Source: Chloroflexota bacterium
GTDB taxonomy: Bacteria; Chloroflexota; Anaerolineae; UBA3071
Assembly (NCBI GenBank): GCA_014383605.1
Contig: JACNHM010000208.1
Location: forward strand, 1 to 14,078
Length of the DNA: 14,078 nucleotides
Reading direction: 5' to 3'
Shown here: in pieces, positions 1 to 8,037 of the stretch
Numbering within the stretch: position 1 is the stretch's first letter
Layout: every line of letters begins with the position of its first letter
The notes under the pieces: generated by a model
The model's input: only the letters and a program-made list of their open reading frames with translations
Told to the model about the DNA's origin: nothing
Databases searched by the model: none
Translations under genes and position numbers: made by a program

Positions 1-504
1 ACGCCGACGGACACGGCCACACCCACGCTGACGCCGACGGATACCCCCACGGCCACGCCGACCCATACGCCCACCCACACGCCCACGCCGACGATCACAC
101 CGACGCCGACCATCACGCCGACGCCGACGCCCACGCCCACGGCCACGCCGACACCAACCGTCACGCCGACGCCGACGATCACGCCCACGCCCACCGATAC
201 GCCGACGATCACGCCCACGCCCACGGTCACGCCGACACCCACGGACACGCCCACGCCGACGAACACACCCACGCCCACAGACACGCCGACAATCACGCCC
301 ACAGCGACGGATACTCCCACGCCCACGCCGACGAACACACCCACCGTCACGCCCACGCCGACGGATACGCCAACACCGACGCTGACGCCGACGCCCACCC
401 GCACGCCGACACGGACGCCCACCCGCACGCCGACACGGACGCCCACCCGCACGCCGACGGCCACGCCCAGCCCCACGGCGACGGCCACTTTCACGGCCAC
501 GCCG
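1..504 (+). repeat. Low-complexity Thr-Pro coding repeat, linker 1
   Basis: This is degenerate tandem repetition of 6-12 bp units such as ACGCCGACG and ACGCCCACG. It encodes TPT-X-TPT with X = D, I, V, N, L, A, H or R, and towards the end an Arg-containing TPTR stretch (about 403-462). It continues beyond the left edge. It encodes an extended, probably glycosylatable linker ahead of the first propeller. The synonymous variation shows it is not a recent perfect expansion, but slippage and collapsed assembly are possible. Confidence 0.93.
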
Positions 505-3015
505 GTGGCCGTGCCGCTGACAACGATCCTGGCCGGGCAGCGTCCGCACGGCCTGGCCGTGGACGGTCACCGCAATCTGATCTACGTCGCCAACCACTGG
601 GGTGGCAACGTCTCCGTGATTGATGGGCACACGGACTCGATCACGGGCACCCTGCACCTGGGCGGTTCCTACGGGGCCAACGGCATCGCTTTCGACCCGC
701 TGCAGCGGCGGCTGTACGTGGCCAACAAGTACACCGACGATCTGGTAGCCGTGCCCGCCGCCGCCGGTCCGTCCGTGAGCATCCCTGTGGGCTATCAGCC
801 GGACGGCGTGGAGGTCAACCCGGCCAGCGGCATCGTCTACGTGGCCAACTTCGGCTCTAGCACCCTTTCTCTGGTGGACGGGCCAGGCAACGTGGAAATC
901 GCCGCCGTGCCCGCCGGCGGTGAGCCCTCCATGGTCGTCCGCCACCCACTCACCAACAAGGTCTACGTGACCAACCACGGGGCGCACACGGTGGGCGTCT
1001 ACGACGGCACGAGCGGCGCATTGCTGCGCACTATCCCCGTGGGCGGCGGCCCCTACGGTCTGGCCCTCGACCCGGCGCGTGAGCGGCTGTACACGGCCAA
1101 CCGCGAGGCCCACAGCGTGACGGTGATTGACACGGCCAGCGACACAGTGATCAACCAGATCCCCCTCAACTGCACGCCCTACATCGTGGCCGCCAATCCC
1201 AACACGGGGCACTTCTTCCCCGTCTGCGCCGAGACGCAGCAATTGCACATCTTCGATGGCGACACGCATCTCTGGCTGAGCTGGTTGCCCGTGGGCCACG
1301 GCGCGGGGGAGGGCATTGTCGTCAACCCAGCTACCAACCGCGTCTACGTGGCCAACAGCGACGACGACACCATCACCGTCATCCAGGACAGCGGTCCGGT
1401 GAGCACGCCGACGCCCTTGCCCACGGTCACGGCGACACCGACCGCTACCTCTACTCCGACGAGCACCAACACGCCGACGATCACGCCGACGCCGACGAGG
1501 ACGCCCACGCCCACCGTCACGCCCACGCCGACCATCACGCCCACGCCGACGCGAACGCCTACGGCCACAGCCACGCCCACGCGCACCCCAACGCCCACGG
1601 TCACGCCAACGGCGACGCATACGCCCACGCCCACACAGACCCCGACGGCGACGCCGACGGCCACGCACACTCCCTCGCCCACGCCGCTGCCCACCTGCAC
1701 GCCTGACGAGTGGGAGCCCGACGACGGCCCGGCCGAGGCCTCGACCATCTCCACCGATGGTCGTTCGCAGCACCATCATTTCCATCAGCGGGGAGACGAG
1801 GACTGGGTCACCTTCCCGGCCCAGGCGGGCGTCTCCTACCTCGTCGAGACCCTCATGCTGGGCTCGCAGGCGGACACAAAGCTGACGTTCTTCGGCCCCG
1901 ATGGACAGACACTGCTGGCGGAAAACGACGATTGCCAGGGCCAGCCGCGCTCCTGCATCCTCTGGCGTGCGACCAGCGATCACACGGCCTACGTGCAGGT
2001 GCGCTCCGCCACCGGCGTTGATGTCAGTTGCAAGGGCCATCATTATTTCCTCAGCATCCGCGCCTTGCCTTACCGCACCTACCTGCCGTTGATCAGCCGC
2101 GGTTTGCAAGACACGACGGCCAGCCGCCCCGCCGGGCGGGCCGCGCTTTCCTTTGCTGAGGCCGGTGGCCCGGCGCACAGCCTGCTCGTCCACCCGCACA
2201 CCGGCTGGCTCTACGCTGCCAGTGATGGCCTGCTGACCATCAGCGACCCCGCCAGCGGTGCGGTGCTGGCGCGGGCTGCCATCGGGCAGCAGCCGCAGGG
2301 GATGGCTCTGGACCCCGTCGCCGGGCGGCTGTACGTGGCCAGTTGGCAGCGCGGCAGCGTGGCCGTGCTCGACGGTCGCAGCGGCGAACGGCTGGCCGAA
2401 GCCCGCGGCCTGTACCGGCCCAGCGGCCTGACGCTGGCCGGCGGGCGGCTCTTCGTCGCCGAGACCGGAGCCGACCGTCTGACCATCCTGGATGGTAAGA
2501 CCGCCGAGCGGTTGGGACAGATCAAGTTGGGGCCAGCGCCGTACACCCTGGCGGCCAGCGCTGACGGCGAGCGAGTTTACGTGGCGCTGGCGGGCAGCGA
2601 CGAGATAGCGGTGGTGGACACGGCGCGGGACGAGGTGATCGCTCGCACCGCGCTGGGCGGCCTCGGCTTGCCGCAGGACGTCGCCGTGGACACGGCCACG
2701 GGCCGCGTGTACGTCCTCTACCTGCTGGCTCCGCGCTACCGCAACGTGGCCCTCCTCGACGGCCGCAGCGGTGAGCAGGTGGGCCTCATCGCCGCCAACC
2801 TTCAGCTTCCGTTGGACGGCGCCCATGCGCTGGCCGTGGACCCGGCGCGGCAGCGGCTCTACGTCAGCGATGCCGTCGGGTTGCAGGTCTTCTCCACGGT
2901 CACGGCGAAGTGGCTGGAGACACTGCCTGCTGAGGGGCCCGCCAACCCCTTCGGCCTGGCCGTGGACCCGCAGCGGGGTGCGGTCTATGCCGCGCCGCCG
3001 GAGGGGAAGCGCTGA
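1..3015 (+). CDS. Surface/secreted two-propeller protein with Thr-Pro linkers and PPC-like domain (5' partial)
   Basis: The frame is open from base 1 to the TGA at 3013-3015, so the true start and any signal peptide lie to the left; the GTG at 505 is internal. Window residues 1-168 are a Thr-Pro linker. Residues about 169-465 form a propeller with seven YVTN-like strands ([47 protein letters not shown], one degenerate, VYVANSDDD). Residues about 468-565 are a second Thr-Pro linker. Residues about 566-690 resemble a bacterial pre-peptidase C-terminal (PPC) domain: it opens with [12 protein letters not shown] and includes DEDWVTF, and is followed by TYLPLISR, a motif I associate with Chloroflexota surface proteins. 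Residues about 710-1004 are a second, more divergent propeller that ends right after its last YVTN-like strand. No C-terminal anchor or LPXTG motif is seen. YVTN propellers are usually extracellular binding modules, so a cell-surface role is inferred and the ligand is unknown. Confidence 0.9.
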   Translation, partial: TPTDTATPTLTPTDTPTATPTHTPTHTPTPTITPTPTITPTPTPTPTATPTPTVTPTPTITPTPTDTPTITPTPTVTPTPTDTPTPTNTPTPTDTPTITPTATDTPTPTPTNTPTVTPTPTDTPTPTLTPTPTRTPTRTPTRTPTRTPTRTPTATPSPTATATFTATPVAVPLTTILAGQRPHGLAVDGHRNLIYVANHWGGNVSVIDGHTDSITGTLHLGGSYGANGIAFDPLQRRLYVANKYTDDLVAVPAAAGPSVSIPVGYQPDGVEVNPASGIVYVANFGSSTLSLVDGPGNVEIAAVPAGGEPSMVVRHPLTNKVYVTNHGAHTVGVYDGTSGALLRTIPVGGGPYGLALDPARERLYTANREAHSVTVIDTASDTVINQIPLNCTPYIVAANPNTGHFFPVCAETQQLHIFDGDTHLWLSWLPVGHGAGEGIVVNPATNRVYVANSDDDTITVIQDSGPVSTPTPLPTVTATPTATSTPTSTNTPTITPTPTRTPTPTVTPTPTITPTPTRTPTATATPTRTPTPTVTPTATHTPTPTQTPTATPTATHTPSPTPLPTCTPDEWEPDDGPAEASTISTDGRSQHHHFHQRGDEDWVTFPAQAGVSYLVETLMLGSQADTKLTFFGPDGQTLLAENDDCQGQPRSCILWRATSDHTAYVQVRSATGVDVSCKGHHYFLSIRALPYRTYLPLISRGLQDTTASRPAGRAALSFAEAGGPAHSLLVHPHTGWLYAASDGLLTISDPASGAVLARAAIGQQPQGMALDPVAGRLYVASWQRGSVAVLDGRSGERLAEARGLYRPSGLTLAGGRLFVAETGADRLTILDGKTAERLGQIKLGPAPYTLAASADGERVYVALAGSDEIAVVDTARDEVIARTALGGLGLPQDVAVDTATGRVYVLYLLAPRYRNVALLDGRSGEQVGLIAANLQLPLDGAHALAVDPARQRLYVSDAVGLQVFSTVTAKWLETLPAEGPANPFGLAVDPQRGAVYAAPPEGKR
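1402..1695 (+). repeat. Low-complexity Thr-Pro coding repeat, linker 2
   Basis: A second run of ACG-CCG/ACG-CCC codons encodes TPT-X repeats between the first propeller and the PPC-like domain. It shares short identical segments with the first linker, so the two could recombine in frame and delete the first propeller. The long Val/Gly-rich frame on the opposite strand is a by-product of this composition. Confidence 0.93.
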
Positions 3016-3046
3016 ACTCTGCCCCGGACGAACTGGCTCCCAACCA

Positions 3047-3115
3047 GGGCCGACGAGAAATGGAAGACGAACGACGAATTCGTCCTTCGTCGTTCGTCTT
3101 TCGTCACCTTGGCCC
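3047..3115. repeat. Long hairpin of the GACGAACGACGAA family
   Basis: Bases 3062-3078 pair with 3086-3102. The core of 14 bp is perfect (AGACGAACGACGAA at 3065-3078 against 3086-3099), with a 7-nt loop. An outer GGGCC (3047-3051) / GGCCC (3111-3115) clamp encloses the structure. It begins about 30 bases after the stop of the propeller gene. No T-run follows, so it is either an atypical or bidirectional terminator or an intergenic repeat. A 13-base piece of the same sequence recurs at 9688-9700. Confidence 0.75.
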
Positions 3116-3146
3116 GTGGGGGCTCCGGGTTTCGAGCCACAACGTT

Positions 3147-3175
3147 TTGACACCCACGGCGGACTCCGGTATAAT
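3147..3175 (+). promoter_or_regulatory. Perfect consensus sigma-70 promoter upstream of the toxin-antitoxin pair
   Basis: TTGACA at 3147-3152 and TATAAT at 3170-3175 are separated by exactly 17 bases, so both boxes match the housekeeping consensus. Transcription would start near 3182. The next convincing gene start is 3370, giving a leader of about 190 nt. That length is unusual for an autoregulated toxin-antitoxin operon and leaves room for a small RNA or leader peptide. Confidence 0.8.
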
Positions 3176-3181
3176 CCTATA

Positions 3182-3369
3182 GAATCTGGAGCAGGGATGA
3201 GGGCCTCTGCCGTCTTCCAGCATGTATCCCGTCCGGCAGTCAATGGCGCGGGTGCGGTCAGGAAACCATCTGCGGGAATCTGATCCTTGCTGTTCGCCTG
3301 GCAAATACTCAGGTTTGCGATGTCAGCACGTTGTCTCTCAAGAGGGCTGGTGAGTTAGGAGGGGACAGA
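3182..3369 (+). other. Leader between promoter and antitoxin; possible sRNA or short leader ORF
   Basis: No recognised RNA family is seen here. Visible pieces are CTGCCG/CGGCAG and GGGAT/ATCCC complementarities in the first half, and GCAAA (3301-3305) / TTTGC (3314-3318) closer to the gene. A 28-codon reading frame (ATG 3197, stop 3281-3283) follows a GGAG-like site but has no recognisable product. The segment could be the 5' UTR of the antitoxin mRNA, contain operator half-sites, or be an independent small RNA. Confidence 0.35.
3357..3362 (+). promoter_or_regulatory. Strong ribosome binding site fixing the antitoxin start
   Basis: AGGAGG lies 7 bases before the ATG at 3370. The frame extends upstream to an ATG at 3331, but that codon has no comparable site, so 3370 is chosen. 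Confidence 0.85.
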
Positions 3370-3597
3370 ATGGATACACTCATTACGGATCAGGTGATTG
3401 ATCAACTGAAAGTCCTGCCATACGAGTCGCAGTGGCGGGTCCTTGAATTCACGCGCACACTCGCTGTCTCCGTCCCACACGGAATATCGGGGCAACAACT
3501 CCTGCGTTTTGCTGGTGTGATACCGCTCGACGATCTGCAGCTTATGCGCCTGGCCATTGAACAAGGCTGTGAACAGGTTGACGCAGATGAGTGGTAG
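3370..3597 (+). CDS. Small antitoxin paired with a PIN-domain toxin
   Basis: This 75-residue acidic protein has no membrane segment. Its C-terminal part (LLRFAGVIPLDDLQLM, then AIEQGCEQVDADEW) resembles the short antitoxin-like proteins often found directly upstream of VapC/PIN toxins. In those proteins the N-terminal part (here QVIDQLKVLPYESQWRVLEF) is probably a dimerisation segment and the C-terminal acidic tail masks the nuclease. Its stop overlaps the toxin start by 11 bases, which suggests translational coupling so that antitoxin is made first. A strong promoter at 3147-3175 lies upstream. Base composition is clearly more AT-rich than the flanking genes, consistent with horizontal acquisition. 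The family is recognised by pattern and context only; DNA binding is not obvious. Confidence 0.75.
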   Translation: MDTLITDQVIDQLKVLPYESQWRVLEFTRTLAVSVPHGISGQQLLRFAGVIPLDDLQLMRLAIEQGCEQVDADEW

Positions 3598-4102
3598 GTA
3601 CCTGCTGGACACTAATATCGCAATACAGAAAATGTGGCAATTCGATTCTGAAGCCTATTGTGACCCACAACATATAGTGGTATCGGGCGCATCTTCCAGT
3701 GACGCTCGTTGTGGAATTGTCGGTTTTTCTGTATTGCCTAATATCATCATCGCCCTGTTTGCGGGTGATGCGGCAGTCAAAGAGAGTCTCTCAATGGCCG
3801 ATGAGGTGTTTGTTCCCAGCATTGCGATTGGGGAACTGTGTTACGGGGCGCGGAAATCATCGCGAGTGCGGGAAAACCTCGTACGCATTGATGAATTCGC
3901 GGCTAGCAATGTGGTGCTGGGCTGTGATATTGACGTTGCACGCCGGTACGGGGAGATCAAGAACGAACTGCGCAGCAAAGGGCGACCTCTGCCCGAAAAC
4001 GACATCTGGATCGCCGCCATTGCACTTCAGCATGACTTGACTGTGGTCAGCCGTGATACTCACTTCAGTGAAACCGACATCTTGAAAGTTGCAGTGTGGT
4101 AG
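3587..4102 (+). CDS. vapC: VapC-like PIN-domain ribonuclease toxin with a 42-residue in-frame insertion
   Basis: The protein has 171 residues. PIN toxins of this type are Mg2+-dependent RNases cleaving tRNA or rRNA, and all four expected acidic positions are visible: D8 (LLDTN), E83 (IGELCYGAR), D139 (ENDIWIAA) and D157 (VSRDTHF). Residues 11-52 are foreign: they are encoded by a 118-bp MITE-like element plus an 8-bp target duplication. Without them the protein would be 129 residues, a normal VapC length, reading LLDTN directly into IIALFAGDAAV. The start at 3587 (MSGRYLLDTN) overlaps the antitoxin stop; an ATG at 3557 in the same frame would add ten atypical residues. The insert follows the first strand and catalytic Asp, before the first helix, so activity is probably lost or altered. 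The frame stays open, so a chimeric protein may be made. Confidence 0.85.
   Translation: MSGRYLLDTNIAIQKMWQFDSEAYCDPQHIVVSGASSSDARCGIVGFSVLPNIIIALFAGDAAVKESLSMADEVFVPSIAIGELCYGARKSSRVRENLVRIDEFAASNVVLGCDIDVARRYGEIKNELRSKGRPLPENDIWIAAIALQHDLTVVSRDTHFSETDILKVAVW
3620..3737. mobile_element. 118-bp MITE-like element with 13-bp perfect TIRs and 8-bp target duplication
   Basis: The left end reads GCAATACAGAAAA (3620-3632), and the right end is its exact reverse complement (3725-3737). A further partly matching stretch including CAATTC brings the inverted repeat to about 25 bp. The element is flanked by CTAATATC at 3612-3619 and 3738-3745, an 8-bp direct repeat. It has no transposase and is too short to encode one, so it is non-autonomous. 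Element plus one duplication is 126 bp, exactly 42 codons, open only in the vapC frame on this strand. The mobilising IS family is not recognised; several families make 8-bp duplications. An inner CCAC/GTGG complementarity around its middle may add a small hairpin. Confidence 0.88.
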
Positions 4103-4206
4103 AACAGACGCCTGCAAAGCATGTGCTCACGGACCGTTCTGGCCGCGGGGTTGAAGCAGGTGTGAGCATTTCTGATTGAAAGGTGTAGTCCCAGGCTGAG
4201 ATAGCC

Positions 4207-6141
4207 ATGAGCGTCGTAGACGAGATCAAGGAGCGCTTGGATATCGTGGAGGTGGTGTCCCGTTACGTGCCGCTGAAGAAGGCGGGACGGAACTACAAGG
4301 GAAACTGCCCCTTCCACGCGGAAAAAACGCCCTCCTTCGTCGTCTTCCCGGAAACCGGAACCTGGCACTGTTTCGGCGCTTGCGGCACCGGCGGCGACCT
4401 CTTCAACTTCATCATGAAGCAGGAGAACGTGGACTTCAGCGAGGCGCTGCGCATGCTGGCGCCCATGGCCGGCGTCACCCTGGAGCGTCCCACCCCAGCC
4501 ACCTCGGCGGAAGAGAAGCGCCGCCAGCGGTTGCTGGAGATCACCGCCGCAGCGGCAGCCTACTACCACCGCTTGCTGCTGAGCGACGAGGGGGAACGGG
4601 CCCGCGCCTACCTGGCGCAACGGCAGCTCACGCCGGAAACGGCCGAACGGTTCCAGTTGGGCTATGCGCCCGATGCCTGGGAAGCGTTGCAGCGGTATCT
4701 GCGCAGCCAGGGCTATGCCCCTGCCGAGTTGGAAGCGGCGGGGTTCACCATCCCCCGTTCGGATGGCTCCTACTACGACCGCTTCCGCGACCGGCTGATG
4801 ATCCCTATCCACGACCGGCGCGGCCGGCCCATCGCCTTCGGGGCGCGGCTACTGCCAGGCGGAAGCGATCCGGGGGACCGCTCGCAGCCCAAGTACATTA
4901 ACTCGCCCCAGACCATCCTGTTCGACAAGGGCCACGAGCTCTTCGGCCTGCACGCGGCGCGGCAGGCCATTCGCGCCGCCGACGCGGCCATCATTGTTGA
5001 AGGCTACATGGACGTGCTGGCGGCCCATCAGCACGGCATCGCCAACGTGGTGGCCACCATGGGCACGGCGCTGACCGAGCAGCAGCTCCGGCGGCTGAAA
5101 CGTTACACGGCCCATTTCATCCTGGCCCTGGACGCTGACGCTGCCGGGCGGGCGGCCACGCTGCGCGGCGCGCAACAGGCCCGCGAGTCTCTGGACCGCA
5201 CCTGGGTGCCCACGCTGACGGCCAGCGGGCTGATCCGTTTCGAAGGGCGACTGGAGGCCCAACTGCGCATCATGACCCTGCCGCCGGGCCGGGACCCGGA
5301 CGAGGTGATCCGCGACGACCCTGCACACTGGGCCCAGCTCGTGGCCGAGGCCCAGCCGGTGGTGGATTACTTCATGCGCCTGGTGACGGACGAGCTGGAT
5401 CTGAGCGCCGGCCGGGGCAAGGCGGAGGCCGTGGACCGGCTGGCCCCCCTCATCCGCGAGATCGCCGATGATGTTGAGCGGGCGCACTACGTGCAGAAGC
5501 TGGCGCGTCTGGTGCAGGTGGACGAGCAGATCGTGCAGAGCCAGGTGCTGCGGCCAACGCGTCGCCGCGGCCGGCGCGGGCCGGCGCCTCCTCCGGAGGG
5601 AGAAGCAGTGCCGCGTCAGGCAGGAGAGCCCCGCCGTCTGGAATCGGAGGCGCATTGCCTGGCCCAGTTGCTGCTGTGGCCCGAGTTGCTGCCCGATCTG
5701 GACGCCCGATTGCAGGCCCTGCAGATACGGCCCTTGGACAGTGCCGATTTCAGCCAGGTGGTGGATCAGGCCGTCTTCGAAGTCCTGCTGCAGGCGCAAA
5801 TGGACGAACAGGCCTGGGATGCAGAGGCCTCCCAGGACGGGTTGGAGGCCCCCGTACAGGAGCGGTGGCGGCAGTTGCTGAGCTACGGGAGCGCGCTGCC
5901 CTCGCTTCCGGAAGAACAGGCGGCTGACGATCTGGTCAACGTGGTCTTGCGCTTGCGGTTGAGCCGGCTGCGCCGCCGCCTGGCGGAGTTGCGTTACCTG
6001 CTGGAGGAAGCGCAAGGGGAAGGCGATGACAGAACGGTAGAGGAGTACGGGCAGATGGTGCAAGAGCACACGGTCGAGATGGGGCGATTACAGCAGATTG
6101 TGAATGGACGTACCTGGAGCGGGAGAAGGAGAATTCCGTGA
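4207..6141 (+). CDS. dnaG: DNA primase DnaG
   Basis: DnaG makes the short RNA primers for replication and is recruited by the replicative helicase. The product has 644 residues, at the upper end of the usual range. The N-terminal zinc-binding domain has C34-x2-H37 in [11 protein letters not shown] and C55/C59 in [12 protein letters not shown]; the second pair is spaced CxxxC rather than the common CxxC. The catalytic core contains the TOPRIM motifs VEGYMD (E265) and LDADAAG (D309, D311), plus the basic region [12 protein letters not shown] and FGAR around 192-213. A segment at about 330-355 extends the TOPRIM region. The C-terminal part from about 450 is Gln/Leu/Arg-rich and probably helical, as expected for the helicase-binding domain. 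The start [21 protein letters not shown] is canonical, although no strong ribosome binding site precedes it. rpoD follows 112 bases downstream, the classical macromolecular-synthesis order. Confidence 0.98.
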   Translation: MSVVDEIKERLDIVEVVSRYVPLKKAGRNYKGNCPFHAEKTPSFVVFPETGTWHCFGACGTGGDLFNFIMKQENVDFSEALRMLAPMAGVTLERPTPATSAEEKRRQRLLEITAAAAAYYHRLLLSDEGERARAYLAQRQLTPETAERFQLGYAPDAWEALQRYLRSQGYAPAELEAAGFTIPRSDGSYYDRFRDRLMIPIHDRRGRPIAFGARLLPGGSDPGDRSQPKYINSPQTILFDKGHELFGLHAARQAIRAADAAIIVEGYMDVLAAHQHGIANVVATMGTALTEQQLRRLKRYTAHFILALDADAAGRAATLRGAQQARESLDRTWVPTLTASGLIRFEGRLEAQLRIMTLPPGRDPDEVIRDDPAHWAQLVAEAQPVVDYFMRLVTDELDLSAGRGKAEAVDRLAPLIREIADDVERAHYVQKLARLVQVDEQIVQSQVLRPTRRRGRRGPAPPPEGEAVPRQAGEPRRLESEAHCLAQLLLWPELLPDLDARLQALQIRPLDSADFSQVVDQAVFEVLLQAQMDEQAWDAEASQDGLEAPVQERWRQLLSYGSALPSLPEEQAADDLVNVVLRLRLSRLRRRLAELRYLLEEAQGEGDDRTVEEYGQMVQEHTVEMGRLQQIVNGRTWSGRRRIP

Positions 6142-6253
6142 CCGCTATCGTTGCCAGGGGAAGGTTGCGGTCAGACCAGGCTCAGAGCACGGACTTGAAC
6201 CTGCAAGCCGGCCTGCTGGTGAACCTTTGGGAAGCAGCAAGGGATGGAGAGAG

Positions 6254-7909
6254 ATGACGTCATGGTCTGAGGAAGAGCAGGGGGCGCGATCTGCGCCTCC
6301 GGATCTTCCCCAGTCGGAAAAGAATGCGAACGATGCTCCGGAGCGCTCCGGCGCTTCTGAATCGCCGCGGCCGGCCTCTTTCCCCGCGCCTGCTGATCGG
6401 GGCAACGGAAGCGAAACGTGGGTGCCAAGGGTCTCCAGAGCCAACGAGGAGGATGAGGCGGGCGTGGCGACTGATCCTGAGGAGCGGCAACTCCTGGAGG
6501 AGGTCCTTGAGAGCGCGGCTGACTTCACCGCCGCTGCCGATCCCGTGCGCATGTACCTGAGCGAGATCGGTCGAGTGCCACTGCTTGAGCCGGACGAAGA
6601 GTTGTGGTTGGGCACACGAATGAGGAGCTACGAACGCCTCAAGCAGATGCAATGGGATCTAGCCGAGAAACTGGGGCAGGAGCCAAAACCCTCGGAGTTG
6701 ATGGTGGCGGTATACGACGCGCTGGTGGAAGGCTGGAGGGAAGCTAAGAAGCGATGTCTAGAATATGACCTTCTACCTCCCAAGATGCCAGAGATAATCG
6801 AGGAGGTGCAAGCTCTGAAGCGGGAACAATGGCCGAGCAGTCCCGCGCACCTGCGCCAGACGGTGGAGTCTTGGGGCGGCACCAAAGAGAATCGTCAGGC
6901 CGCCCACAGCCAGGTCTTCAGCCTGCTGTTCGACGTTTATACCTGCCTCTACCTGCTGCCCAGAGAGCAGTTAAATGTCATCCAGGCTCACTATGCTCGC
7001 AAGGAACGCCTTCCCACGCTCGCCTCCTTTAGCCAGGCGCTGCCGGACGAAGCGGTCATTGAGACACAGATAGTCCAGTCGGAGCAGCGAGCCATGGCAG
7101 CCAAACAGATGCTGGCCCGGGCCAACCTGCGGCTGGTGGTCAGCGAGGCCAAGCGCTACGCTGGTCGGGGTGGGATGTCTCTGCTCGATCTGATCCAGGA
7201 AGGAAACCTCGGCCTGCTGCGAGCCGTGGAGAAGTTCGACCCCGCACTGCGCTTCAAGTTCAGCACCTACGCGACTTATTGGATTCGCCAATCGGTCAGC
7301 CGCGCCATTGCCGATCAGGCGCGCACCATCCGCGTGCCTGTGCACATGCACGAACAGATCGCTCGTGTCCGGGAGATCAAGCGGGAGCTTTCCCAGGAGT
7401 ATGGGCGGGAGCCGACGGCCGAGGAGGTCGCCCTGGAGATGGGCCTGTTGTCTTCAGAAGATCGGCGGGCCATTGAGGAGGCCCTGTCCTACGATCAGCC
7501 CCTCGACCCGGCGCTGGAATGGCGTTGGCGGCGGGCGGAGAGCAGGGTGCAACACATCTCCGGCATCTCGTTGGAACCGGTGTCCCTGGAAACGCCTGTG
7601 GGCAGCGAGGAGAACAGTTACCTGGGCGACTTCATCGAGGATGAGAAGCTGCCTGGGCCGGCGGACGCCGCCTCTCGCGAGATGCTCAAACAGCACATGC
7701 GCGAGATCCTGGACTCGCTGAACGAGCGGGAGCGCGACGTGCTGGAAATGCGCTATGGGCTTCGGGATGGCAAGTACTACACATTGGAGGAGGTGGGCGA
7801 GGCATTTGGGGTCACGCGCGAGCGGGTGCGGCAGATCGAGGCCAAGGCCTTGCGCAAATTGCGCCATCCCCTGCGCAGCCGCAAGCTGCGGGATTACCTG
7901 GCCTCATAG
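6254..7909 (+). CDS. rpoD: Primary sigma factor RpoD
   Basis: This housekeeping sigma-70 directs RNA polymerase to TTGACA/TATAAT promoters, several of which are visible in this window. The product has 551 residues. Residues 1-95 are acidic and low in complexity. Region 1.2 is at 96-123 ([16 protein letters not shown]). A long non-conserved region at about 124-284 separates it from region 2 at 288-352 ([48 protein letters not shown]). Region 3 at 358-475 includes an extra basic/aromatic stretch near 411-432 and the finger motif [12 protein letters not shown]. Region 4 at 480-551 carries [30 protein letters not shown]. The ATG at 6254 is chosen because GGAGAGAG lies just upstream and the canonical domains follow; the frame is open further upstream into dnaG, but that stretch looks like a shadow. 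Confidence 0.97.
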   Translation: MTSWSEEEQGARSAPPDLPQSEKNANDAPERSGASESPRPASFPAPADRGNGSETWVPRVSRANEEDEAGVATDPEERQLLEEVLESAADFTAAADPVRMYLSEIGRVPLLEPDEELWLGTRMRSYERLKQMQWDLAEKLGQEPKPSELMVAVYDALVEGWREAKKRCLEYDLLPPKMPEIIEEVQALKREQWPSSPAHLRQTVESWGGTKENRQAAHSQVFSLLFDVYTCLYLLPREQLNVIQAHYARKERLPTLASFSQALPDEAVIETQIVQSEQRAMAAKQMLARANLRLVVSEAKRYAGRGGMSLLDLIQEGNLGLLRAVEKFDPALRFKFSTYATYWIRQSVSRAIADQARTIRVPVHMHEQIARVREIKRELSQEYGREPTAEEVALEMGLLSSEDRRAIEEALSYDQPLDPALEWRWRRAESRVQHISGISLEPVSLETPVGSEENSYLGDFIEDEKLPGPADAASREMLKQHMREILDSLNERERDVLEMRYGLRDGKYYTLEEVGEAFGVTRERVRQIEAKALRKLRHPLRSRKLRDYLAS

Positions 7910-7911
7910 TG

Positions 7912-8019
7912 AACTTCAAACCTCAAACTCCAGACTTCAAACCTAAAGCGCCCCCCTTCCTGGCTTGCCGATCTCATTCCTGGTTCCTTTGAAGTTTGAG
8001 GTTTAGGGTTTGAAGTTTT
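7912..8019. repeat. Long inverted repeat built from ACTTCAAAC-type units after rpoD
   Basis: The octamer ACTTCAAA occurs at 7913-7920 and 7934-7941. Its complement TTTGAAGT occurs at 7988-7995 and 8009-8016, with the same 21-base spacing in both arms. The arms therefore pair collinearly over roughly 33 bp around a loop of about 46 bases containing a C-run. It starts three bases after the rpoD stop and could terminate the dnaG-rpoD transcript. The arms are A/C- and T/G-rich low-complexity sequence, and a similar structure stands at 13769-13866. Confidence 0.8.
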
Positions 8020-8037
8020 GGTTTCGTTTTGTCCGAT

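Noticed and set aside
1..504. CRISPR-like or satellite array at the left edge
   Set aside because: There are no uniform repeats with unique spacers; the tract is in-frame Thr-Pro coding sequence with synonymous variation.
505..507. GTG at 505 as the start of the propeller gene
   Set aside because: The frame is open through the Thr-Pro tract to base 1 with no stop, there is no ribosome binding site, and such proteins normally have an N-terminal signal peptide further upstream.
1344..1754. Val/Gly-rich reading frame on the minus strand opposite the second Thr-Pro linker
   Set aside because: It is the mechanical complement of ACG-CCC repeats and has no domain, start signal or independent support.
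3197..3283. 28-codon leader ORF as a confident gene
   Set aside because: It has only a GGAG-like site; no family, coding signature or attenuator logic is visible. It is kept as a possibility in the leader entry.
3258..3288. SRP-like small RNA fold suggested by GGTCAGGAAACC and CTGATCC
   Set aside because: The conserved SRP tetraloop and asymmetric loop arrangement is not present; only a short bulged stem can be drawn.
3612..3745. Sequencing or assembly error as the explanation for the extra residues in VapC
   Set aside because: Perfect 13-bp inverted ends, an exact 8-bp target duplication and restoration of the canonical protein after removal are the signature of transposition.
4124..4168. 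TGCTCAC/GTGAGCA inverted repeat as a terminator between vapC and dnaG
   Set aside because: A 7-bp stem with a loop of about 31 bases and no strong T-run is weak evidence for termination.
6104..6253. Upstream start of rpoD inside the dnaG 3' end
   Set aside because: The extra residues look like out-of-frame dnaG and spacer sequence, and a GGAG site directly precedes the ATG at 6254.
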